Source: JABWAJ01 sp038323375 (GTDB lineage Bacteria; Bacteroidota; Bacteroidia; Chitinophagales; Saprospiraceae). From it: DNA of 64,000 nucleotides. The notes under the pieces are model-generated. The model saw only the letters and a list, made by a program, of their open reading frames with translations. It did no database searches and was not told the origin of the DNA. Below, piece by piece: positions 34,669 to 42,400 of this stretch (its first letter is position 1; every line of letters begins with the position of its first letter). Position numbers and translations under genes: made by a program. Location of the stretch: positions 35,693 to 99,692 of the forward strand of contig JBBQGV010000007.1 in assembly GCA_038323375.1 (NCBI GenBank), in the 5' to 3' direction.

Positions 34669-35358
34669 TCAATTTTTGATCGTCCCCATTCCGCCATCCA
34701 CTGCCATAATCTGCCCGCTGATCCACGCCGATTTTTCAGACAATAAAAAAGCAACCGCCTGCGCTACATCCGCAGGTTCGCCTACTTTGCGCATCGGGTT
34801 TCTTTTCTGCATTTGCTCGATTTTTTCCGGCGTATTGATGAATTTTTCCCCCAGCGGCGTATTGACTAAAGATGGCGCGATACAATTGACCCGGATGGTT
34901 GGTGCCAGTTCCGCTGCCAAGGCTTTGGTCAGGCCTTCGAGTGCCCCTTTTGCCATGGAAACGGAAGCGTGGAAGGGCAAGCCTACCTGCACGGCAACGG
35001 TGCTGATGAAAACGATAGAAGCATTAACGGATTGCTTCAGGTTGCCCAAATAAGCCTGTGCAAAAGCCACAGCGCCCAAAGTGTTGATGGATAAATCCCG
35101 ATTAAAATCAGCAGCCGTGAGGCGCGCAAACGGTTTCAAATTAATGGTTCCGGGGAAATAGACCAACCCGTCAATGGCGGGCACAACCGCCGGGAAGTTC
35201 CCAAAATCATAAGCCTCGATTTGGTGCCAATCGTCGTAAATTGAATGATCGGGTTTGGTACTCACGCCAATGACGGTGTGCCCTTCCGCTTGCAGCAACT
35301 TTGCGGTTTCAACGGCGATGGCACTGGACGCGCCGGCAAACAGATACGTTTTACTCAT
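34669..35358 (-). CDS. Short-chain dehydrogenase/reductase lacking the catalytic tyrosine
   Basis: A 229-residue Rossmann-fold SDR. The dinucleotide loop is GASSAIA (9-15), the active-site serine is in IVFISTVA (Ser119), and the lysine of the YxxxK motif is Lys137 in ASVSMAKGALEGLTKALA. The tyrosine position, four before the lysine, is Val133. The usual proton donor is therefore absent, so the protein may use another residue or serve a non-catalytic role. The start overlaps the stop of the DUF2805 gene (TAATG), and DUF2256 starts 5 bp after its end, so three genes form a tight operon. The C-terminal SGQIMAVDGGM is typical of the family. Confidence 0.88.
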   Translation of the reverse strand: MSKTYLFAGASSAIAVETAKLLQAEGHTVIGVSTKPDHSIYDDWHQIEAYDFGNFPAVVPAIDGLVYFPGTINLKPFARLTAADFNRDLSINTLGAVAFAQAYLGNLKQSVNASIVFISTVAVQVGLPFHASVSMAKGALEGLTKALAAELAPTIRVNCIAPSLVNTPLGEKFINTPEKIEQMQKRNPMRKVGEPADVAQAVAFLLSEKSAWISGQIMAVDGGMGTIKN

Positions 35359-35657
35359 TATCTTTTGGATATTTTGTTCTGCGAGATGGCCCGCTGAGCC
35401 TTGCTTTTAAAGCGGCTGATGTGGTCGTTCCGCGTGGCGGTGTGTTTGGTTTTGCAGTGCTCTACGCGCTTTCGCCACCGGACATAACTGGCGGGCTTCA
35501 AAGTCTGCTTCATCAGCGCTTTCACGGCGGATTCCTTCAACCCGAACTGGGCTTCAATGGCGTCAAAAGGCGTCCGATCTTCCCACGCCATTTCGATGAT
35601 GCGGTCCGTGTCAATGGCCGATAATTCCCCCGCGCCTTGTCCGGTAAATTTTTCCAT
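35358..35657 (-). CDS. TIGR03643/DUF2805 family protein
   Basis: A 99-residue protein from the ATG at 35657; an in-frame ATG at 35684 would add nine basic residues. The core is IDTDRIIEMAWEDRTPFDAIEAQFGLKESAVKALMKQTLKP, followed by SYVRWRKRVEHCKTKH, matching the TIGR03643 (DUF2805) family, which has a helix-turn-helix-like look. Function unknown. Its stop overlaps the SDR start by one base. A 33-bp near-perfect palindrome (35718-35750) lies about 60 bp upstream and could be the operator of the operon. Confidence 0.88.
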   Translation of the reverse strand: MEKFTGQGAGELSAIDTDRIIEMAWEDRTPFDAIEAQFGLKESAVKALMKQTLKPASYVRWRKRVEHCKTKHTATRNDHISRFKSKAQRAISQNKISKR

Positions 35658-35717
35658 GCAGCGTGATTTCGGCCTTTTTAACAAGGAGAGAAAGGGATTG
35701 TTGTGAAGAAGGAAGGT

Positions 35718-35750
35718 AGATTTGACAAATCTTTAAGATTGGTCAAATCT
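35718..35750. promoter_or_regulatory. 33-bp near-perfect palindrome upstream of the DUF2805 operon
   Basis: Arms AGATTTGACAAATCTT and AAGATTGGTCAAATCT pair at 15 of 16 positions around a single central T. The geometry (16-1-16) is the same as that of the palindrome inside the MITE at 34387-34419. It lies upstream of the DUF2805-SDR-DUF2256 operon and may be an operator or a transcript-end hairpin. Confidence 0.5.
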
Positions 35751-35872
35751 TAGCGTTTGTTCGGGGCGGGCAGACCGCCCGAAATATGCACAGAGCCATT
35801 TTTTGCGCTTCATAACTATCGGGACACCGAAAATAATGATAAATGTTACCTATTAACAAGACATTGCCTGAA

Positions 35873-35940
35873 CAAATGCAAGGAAAACGCCGTTGGCCAA
35901 GCGGTCGCCAAAAGCATCCGTCCCGTCCTATACGAAGGCA
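35873..35940 (-). pseudogene. Relic of a T9SS sorting-domain coding sequence
   Basis: On the minus strand the frame reads FV-stop-DGTDAFGDRLANGVFLAF, matching the end of the PorU-like protein at 39484 (FVWDGTDAFGDRLANGVYLY) except for a stop where tryptophan stood. About three quarters of the roughly 58 bases match the PorU-like gene. It is either an old third copy of that gene's 3' region or a scrap of another T9SS protein. Confidence 0.45.
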
Positions 35941-36051
35941 AGCCCCCCGGATTACCCAAATTAAAACCCACGAATTCTCGCCAAAAAATAAGCCATTTTT
36001 TGGCGGAAACGCATTTTTTTTGTACATTTACGCCAGATTAAAGCACGAATC

Positions 36052-37482
36052 ATGGCGAAAATCACTGGAAGAAAGGAAGAAACCGCCTTGCTGAAGTCAA
36101 TGGAATCATTCGATCGGTCCGTCTTTGTGGCGGTTTATGGCAGGCGCAGGGTAGGCAAAACCTTCCTGATCCGTTCTGTCTTCGAAGGCCGGTTCGCGTT
36201 CCAACTAACCGGTATAGCCAACTTGGAAACCGCTCATCAATTGGTCAATTTCCATGCGGCATTGGTTCGGCATTTTCCCCAGTTTGAAGACAAGCCAGTA
36301 GCAAAAGACTGGTTTTATGCACTTCAGCAGTTGACCACCGCCCTCGAAACCTTACCGGCGTCGGGTAAAAAAATCCTGTTTTTGGATGAATTGCCCTGGT
36401 TAGACACCCCAAATTCCCTGTTCATTTCAGCATTAGAACATTTTTGGAACAGTTGGGCGAGTGCCCGAACAGATATTATTTTGGTTGTCTGCGGGTCTGC
36501 GGCTTCCTGGATGATCAATCAACTCATCAACAACACCGGCGGGTTGTACAACCGCGTCACACACCGCATCGCGCTTGAACCTTTCACGCTGGCCGAGTGC
36601 GAAGCTTTTTTTCAGGCAAAATTACCGGGGTTTGACCGCTACCAATTGCTTCAATTGTATATGGTATTCGGGGGCATTCCTTTCTATCTGGAGGCCATTG
36701 ATCCGCGTAAAAGTGCTACCCAAAACATTAATGACCTTTGTTTTACACAACGGGGCAGCCTGCGCTCGGAGTTTGAAAAGCTTTACAATTCTTTGTTTAA
36801 TAAAGCAGATCGCCATATTGCTGTTATTGAAGCCCTTGCTAAAAAAGCTCAGGGACTCGATCGGAAAGCCTTACTCAAAGCAGCAAAATTACCCGATGGC
36901 GGCAATACAAGCCTGGTTTTGAAGGAATTGGAAGAAAGCAATTTCATCAGGCGGTATAATAGTTTTGGCAAGCTAAAAAACAACGCCCTGTACCAGCTCT
37001 CCGACTTTTACTCCTTGTTTTATTTGAAATTCATTCAAGAAAATAGCCGCGATGAAAATTTTTGGCTTAAAGGCTCAGACACGCCGGAAATACGCGCCTG
37101 GAGTGGCTATGCTTTTGAACAGGTTTGCCTGTGCCATCTCCGGCAAATTAAACATGCCCTGGGCATCAGCAGTGTACAAACGCAGTCGTCCGCATGGTCG
37201 GGCAGCAATGGCGACGAAAAAGCGCAGATTGACCTCGTTATTGACCGAAGAGATCAGGTTGTGAACCTCTGCGAGATGAAATTTTCCATCAAGTCCTTTA
37301 CCATTGATAAGGAATATGCGGAAAACCTGCAACGAAAAATCGGCCTGTTTAGAGAAGTCACAAAAACGAAAAAAGCAACCTGGCTTACCTTCATCTCCAC
37401 TTTCGGGATCATCCCAAATGCGTACGCGCAATCGCTGGTGCACCAATCTTTGGGGATGAATGCGTTGTTTGAGGAGAAGTGA
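36052..37482 (+). CDS. AAA+ ATPase with C-terminal DUF234-like nuclease domain
   Basis: A 476-residue protein of the ATPase_2 (archaeal-type, STAND-like) group. Walker A is GRRRVGKT (30-37), Walker B is KILFLDELPWLD (Asp112-Glu113), and a sensor-like VVCGSAASWM follows. A helical/winged-helix middle leads to a C-terminal restriction-like domain with IDLVIDRRDQVVNLCEMKF, giving Asp394 and Glu408-Met-Lys410 as a PD-(D/E)xK core. Such proteins are abundant in Bacteroidota and archaea, with unclear roles, often suspected in mobile-element or defence biology. It ends only 4 bp before a copy of the 3' end of the PorU-like gene (37486-37785), an unexpected junction. Confidence 0.88.
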   Translation: MAKITGRKEETALLKSMESFDRSVFVAVYGRRRVGKTFLIRSVFEGRFAFQLTGIANLETAHQLVNFHAALVRHFPQFEDKPVAKDWFYALQQLTTALETLPASGKKILFLDELPWLDTPNSLFISALEHFWNSWASARTDIILVVCGSAASWMINQLINNTGGLYNRVTHRIALEPFTLAECEAFFQAKLPGFDRYQLLQLYMVFGGIPFYLEAIDPRKSATQNINDLCFTQRGSLRSEFEKLYNSLFNKADRHIAVIEALAKKAQGLDRKALLKAAKLPDGGNTSLVLKELEESNFIRRYNSFGKLKNNALYQLSDFYSLFYLKFIQENSRDENFWLKGSDTPEIRAWSGYAFEQVCLCHLRQIKHALGISSVQTQSSAWSGSNGDEKAQIDLVIDRRDQVVNLCEMKFSIKSFTIDKEYAENLQRKIGLFREVTKTKKATWLTFISTFGIIPNAYAQSLVHQSLGMNALFEEK

Positions 37483-37485
37483 ACA

Positions 37486-37785
37486 CCCCCTACCTCAAAA
37501 TCACCAACTTCCCCACCCCTTTCCTTAAAATACCCATCCGTTCCATTGTCATACTTTTCATAATCTTTGCCCTGTGCATCCCGTGCGAAAACCGGGTAGA
37601 GGTAAACGCCATTGGCGAGGCGGTCGCTGAAAGCATCCGTGCCGTCCCAAACGAAGTCGGTGCGGTGGGTGCCGATTTTCATCGGCCCCTAATTCGGCTT
37701 GCGAGATTTCGCACACCACGCGCCCCGATACCGTCATGATGCGGATGCTGAATTGCGCAGGCGGCTCTTCGCCGGTGAGGCAGTG
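37486..37785 (-). pseudogene. Duplicated 3' end of the PorU-like gene
   Basis: This 300-bp stretch is nearly identical to 39479-39781, the last 300 bases of the PorU-like gene including its stop codon and a few bases beyond, in the same orientation. It differs by scattered substitutions and one extra C (within TCGGCCCC near 37686) that breaks the frame. Homology starts within the C-run just after the stop codon and ends near 37785. It has no upstream gene of its own, so it is a detached copy lying between the two ATPase genes. Confidence 0.85.
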
Positions 37786-37827
37786 AACCGGGTGGTAAAT
37801 AGATGAATTTTATCAATCTTGTCTCCC

Positions 37828-37863
37828 GTATAAAGACAAAATTTACTATTTTTGTCTTTATAC
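37828..37863. promoter_or_regulatory. 14-bp perfect inverted repeat just upstream of the DUF4143 ATPase gene
   Basis: GTATAAAGACAAAA (37828-37841) and its exact complement (37850-37863) are separated by 8 bases and end 12 bp before the start codon. At that position it can be an operator, or a hairpin in the leader that controls translation; it could also be a recognition site used by the ATPase's own element. Confidence 0.6.
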
Positions 37864-37875
37864 TAAAGGCAAAAC

Positions 37876-39165
37876 ATGGATAAAAAAATCGTTTTTAAAA
37901 GAATTATAGCCGATTTCATCGAAAAGCCTCTGATGGATGTGAAGCCCCGCGCATTGAAGATACCGATTGATGTGCCTAAGATTGTATCGCTGCTGGGCGC
38001 TCGCCGTACCGGGAAAACGCATATTTTGTTCGGTATCATCCGTGCGTTGCGCAAACAAGTAGCTGCAAACAGGCTGGTCTATCTGAATTTTGAGGATGAT
38101 CGTCTTTTCCCGCTACGATTAGAGGAGCTGGATGGGCTGGTTCAGGCTTACTTCGAACTGTATCCGGAAAATCGGGATAAACAAATCTGGTTTTTTTTTG
38201 ATGAAATCCAGGAAGTGCCCAATTGGGAAAAATTCGTCCGACGCTTATTTGATAACGAAAACTGCCGGATTTACCTAACCGGGTCATCGTCAAAACTTTT
38301 GAGCCGGGAATTAGCAACGGCATTGCGCGGACGCACCCTGCCTTTTGAAGTATTTCCTTTAAACTTCGGCGAGTTCCTGCAATTCAGCAACATTGCCGTC
38401 AACACAGAAACATCGAAGGGGCAGGCTATGATTTTGCATTGGTTCGACCGCTGGTTGAATCAGGGGGGATTCCCAGAACTAATATTTCTGCCTGAAAACC
38501 TCCATCGTCAGACGATCAATGAATACCTTGATCTGATGCTTTACCGGGATTTGACGGAACGGTTTGCCGTGAAACAGCCCGCTTTGTTGAAATACCTGCT
38601 GAAGTTTTTTCTGCAAAATCTGGCAAACCCCATCAGCATCAATAAGGTGTTTAATGACCTCAAATCGCAGGGGTATGCTATTGGAAAAAATACGGTTTTC
38701 GATTACGTATCGCATTTAGAGGAAGCCTTTGTGCTATTCAGGGCGAACATCTGGAACCGTTCGGCAAGAGTTCAGGCAGTCAATCCGAGTAAATTTTACA
38801 CGATTGATCCAGCATTCAAATATGCCATGAGCATCAGCGAAGACAAAGGCGGGGTACTTGAAAACGCTGCTTTCCTGCACCTGCGTCGGCAAGGCCTAAG
38901 CCCCCATTATTTTTTTGAAAAACAGGAGGTGGATTTTTACTGGGAAAATGGGCAACCAACCAACGTTTGTCTTGATTTCCACGAGCCTGCTACCCGGACG
39001 CGGGAGATAAAAGGATTGGCAGCCGCCCTGCAATTCCTTGATTTGCCGGAAGGACAAATTTTGACCTGGGACAAATCAGAGGAAATACGAGTGGAGGGTA
39101 AGACGGTACAGGTAATGCCTGCGTGGCGGTATTTCTTAAATAGCGAAAATCATGCAGTTATATGA
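37876..39165 (+). CDS. ATPase with DUF4143 domain
   Basis: A 429-residue ATP-binding protein. It has Walker A GARRTGKT (41-48), Walker B IWFFFDEIQEV (Asp109-Glu110), then RIYLTGSSSKLLSRE and an FPLNFGEFLQF motif typical of the DUF4143 ATPase group, and a C-terminal DUF4143 part with FFEKQEVDFYW, a degenerate PD-(D/E)xK-like motif. Function is not established; copies are common and mobile in Bacteroidota genomes. The start follows a 36-bp inverted-repeat structure by 12 bp. The gene lies between two copies of the 3' end of the PorU-like gene and beside a MITE-like element (39214-39380). Confidence 0.88.
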   Translation: MDKKIVFKRIIADFIEKPLMDVKPRALKIPIDVPKIVSLLGARRTGKTHILFGIIRALRKQVAANRLVYLNFEDDRLFPLRLEELDGLVQAYFELYPENRDKQIWFFFDEIQEVPNWEKFVRRLFDNENCRIYLTGSSSKLLSRELATALRGRTLPFEVFPLNFGEFLQFSNIAVNTETSKGQAMILHWFDRWLNQGGFPELIFLPENLHRQTINEYLDLMLYRDLTERFAVKQPALLKYLLKFFLQNLANPISINKVFNDLKSQGYAIGKNTVFDYVSHLEEAFVLFRANIWNRSARVQAVNPSKFYTIDPAFKYAMSISEDKGGVLENAAFLHLRRQGLSPHYFFEKQEVDFYWENGQPTNVCLDFHEPATRTREIKGLAAALQFLDLPEGQILTWDKSEEIRVEGKTVQVMPAWRYFLNSENHAVI

Positions 39166-39213
39166 CAGTTTCCATGTGTCTATGTGGCAAATAGGTAGAA
39201 TAAATTAGTGTTT

Positions 39214-39380
39214 AGGGTCGCTGAAATAATAACTGTCCACTTTTCCAGGAGGTCTTTTGCTCCTACTCTGCCCTGGGGAACCACCTCCCTTAGCTATGGC
39301 TAAGGTCGGGAAACCCCCGCCTTGATTAGAATCAAAATGCCTTGCCCGGAGAAAGCGACACTTATTAATTCAGCGACCCT
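39214..39380. mobile_element. MITE-like element with 24-bp imperfect terminal inverted repeats
   Basis: The left end AGGGTCGCTGAAATAATAAC and the complement of the right end AGGGTCGCTGAATTAATAAG match at 18 of 20 positions, and a shared TGTC follows. The 167-bp element has internal small palindromes (TTAGC/GCTAA) and no coding capacity. No clear target-site duplication is visible. Confidence 0.6.
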
Positions 39381-39408
39381 TAGACAAGCTTGTTAACGAA
39401 CAGGAGGG

Positions 39409-39457
39409 AACGGGCAAAGCCCGTTTAATAGGAGGCCGGAGCCGGAGCCTCGCGGCA
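39409..39457 (+). repeat. Dispersed GGGCAAAGCCC repeat, copy A
   Basis: First of five related intergenic sequences (others at 55259, 56181, 56787, 60849). It has an ACGGGC-AAA-GCCCGT hairpin, a short AATAG linker, and a GGCCGGAGCC..CGCG segment. This copy lies between the element at 39214 and the 3' end of the PorU-like gene and lacks the GACACGAGG words of the other copies. Confidence 0.6.
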
Positions 39458-39483
39458 GTATGGAGCCTTGGTAAAAATCCCCC

Positions 39484-42400
39484 CTACCTCAAAATCACCA
39501 ACTTCCCCACCCCATTCCTAAAATACCCATCCGTTCCATTGTAATACTTTTCATAATCTTTGCCCTGTGCATCCCGTGCGAAAACCTGGTAGAGGTAAAC
39601 GCCATTGGCGAGGCGGTCGCCGAAAGCGTCGGTGCCGTCCCAAACGAAGTCGGTGCGGTGGGTGCCGATTTTCATCGGCCCTAATTCGGTCTGGCTGATT
39701 TCGCGCACCACCCGGCCCGATACCGTCATGATGCGGATGCTGAACTGCGCGGGCGGCTCTTCCCCGGTAAGGGTGTAGACGAATTGCGTGGACGTGGAAA
39801 ACGGGTTCGGATAGTTGAATACATTGGAGATTTTCGCCGCCGTTTCCACTTCAAAAGCAACGCGGTAATCCAAATTCCCGCTGGCATTTCCGGTGGCGTC
39901 GCGGCCCTGCACGGTGAGTTCGTACGTGCCGGATTGCAGGAAATGCGGCATAAATTCTACTGAAGCGCGGTTTTGGCGCGTCAGATCCGAAGCGTCTGCG
40001 GGGATAAAGCGTACCCGGGGATCGCTGAACGGGATTTCCGTCACGTCGGTCGCGTCGGGGTAGCGCAGCAGCAGCTTCAGCACCGAAGTATCGGCTAAGG
40101 CCAAGAACGGGTTTTCATCGCGCAGCGAAATAGCGATAAAGGGTTTGGCAGAAACGAGGTCGCCATCCATGATCGGCGTGCCGTCGAAGGTGACTTCCAC
40201 CAGCGGGTTGCGTTTGTCGCGTTCCACAAAAAATTCGTAAAATCCAATATTATTATGGTGGGATAATTCTGGCTGGTCGTTGTCCGGATTGATTTCGATG
40301 CTGAGTTTTTGGCGGCCACGCAAATTCCGGCTGTCAATATGCAGGCTGATCACCAGCGTATCTTTCCCCGGCAAGGGTCTCACCCGAATGCTGCGGGAGA
40401 GCAGGTTGTTGGCATCGTCGGTGAGTACGTAGCGCACCAACAGGCTGTCCATATTGTAATCGCTGAGGTTGCGCGCAGCAATTTGCAGGGTGATGGGTTC
40501 GCCTTGCTGCACGGTGTCACGCTGAAATCGGAAATAAGCCGTTGGGTCGAGGGCCGCTTCGGGCAGACCTTCGTAGGTGGTGCGCCAGCGGAGGAGCTGC
40601 GGGGAGGAGCGCGATAAGGTATCCGCAGCCTTAAATTCAAGGCGCAGGTAGGGATACTCGGCTGCATTAATCCAGGCAAGGCTGGTATCCCGAACCCTAA
40701 GCCCTTCCGCAAGCAATTGCTGCGTGGTATCTGTCCGAATGCCGTAGAGGCCAAGTGAATATTCGTCTTCGGGTTCAACTTTGTCAAGTGCCCAGTGCAG
40801 GTCATTCCACTGGCGTGCAGGGCCTATCTGGCGGGAGCGAACCCCGCCGTTGTTCCAGATTCCTTCAATCGGTAATACTTCCTCAATCGTTTCGCCATTG
40901 GACACCATTTTTTCAAAAGGGGCGAAGTCGGGGTCGTCTTTTTTATAGAAAAACACATACGGCCTCGCGCCCACGCCGGGGGTTGCAGTTGTCCTGATTT
41001 GCGTGGCACCCTGTTGTTCTAATAGCTGGAAAAGATTGGTGCCCAGCGTTAGGGAATCGGCGGCCCAATCTTCTGGCTTGTAACTGCTGTTGGCACCGTT
41101 CTGGATGGAATAAATCAGCACGTAATTGCCGCTTGGCACCACATTGTTCAGGAAATTCAGCACCAGCTCCCGCCCTGCCTGAGTTCGGGTAGAAAAAGGG
41201 TAAGAAGCCCAGTTGTTGGCCCAGGGTGATATGCTGCTCCCGTATTCCCCCGGCGGATTATTGCGCCAATGGTCAGCACTCAGAGAATCAAGTACGGTAA
41301 TGCTCAACCCTCCGCTAATGTAGTTGTCCCAGGGCAAATAGATGTATGGATCGTTGTTGATGTTGATGGTTGGCCAAACGCCGGGATAAACGCCGTTGAT
41401 CACCCGGATGGTTTTTACATCGTCTAAGAACTTAAACGCCCGGGTAGTTTCCGGCAATTCCATATTTTCAAAGGCATTGTCGTTGAACTGGAAGAAGTGC
41501 GACTGGTTCCAGCCTTCCGGGCTGCCATTAAGGTAGATAAACGAAGCCGTACTCCAGATATAGCCCGGCACACCGGAGGTATCTGGGCTGACGCGCCAGT
41601 AATAGACGGTGCTGTCCTGCCAGTTCACGCCAGGCGTCCATTGCAGCAGGCCGCCTTTTTGGCGGATGGTGGTGCGGCGCACCTGGGGGCTGTTGAAAAA
41701 TTCCGTGGTGTCTATTTCCATCAAATAATTGCGTTCGGAGGCAAAAACATCAGCGGTGGAGGCGTACAACTGCACGGGGGTCTGCCCGACGATCGCAAAA
41801 TCTGGCGGCCAGGCGATGCTGACGCCGTTGTCGAAAATGTATTTGGCAATGCCTGTTTCTCCAAAATTGTTCCGCAATTCGTTGTTCTGTTCGGCTTCCG
41901 GAGCGGGCGTCTCGGCAATGGCATTGTCGGGATCCACGGTGATGCGGAAGCGGTTTTCGCCGATGGCCAATTTGCCCAGAACCGGCATCCGGAGCACAAC
42001 GCTGTTTTCGTATTTCGGTGCGGGCACTTTTATTTTGGCCACATCAAATTCAATATTCCCGGGCAGGGTGCGCCGGAGCAGCACCTGCACACTATCCACA
42101 GAAGCCCTGCCCGCGTTGAGCAGGTTGAAGTGAAAATCGAAGCTGTCCATTTGTGCGTTGATGGCTTCCGGCTCGAATTTCGGGCTGTCGCTGTTGACAA
42201 AAAAATCGGGTTTTTCTGATGGCGACAACACCAGTGCGGGGTCGCCGTTCAGGGTGTATTGCTGCACGAGGGCGCGGGTAAAAATACCGCCGGTATTGTC
42301 AAAAGACTGAAGGGTGCGTTGGAGGGCGTCGCCGATGCCTTTTCCGTAAGTTTCGTGGCCAATTTCGGCGTAAAATTGATTCGTCACAGCATACAGGGAA

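Larger units (their letters stand above)
35685..36051. other. Spacer with palindrome and a type IX sorting-domain relic
   Basis: No intact gene. From left to right it holds the 33-bp palindrome at 35718-35750, a small GC hairpin (about 35759-35781), a minus-strand relic of a sorting domain (35873-35940), and an A/T-rich stretch before the ATPase gene at 36052. Confidence 0.6.

Noticed and set aside
35757..36041. 94-codon plus-strand open frame before the ATPase gene
   Set aside because: Its interior is the antisense of a sorting-domain relic and it has no motif of its own.
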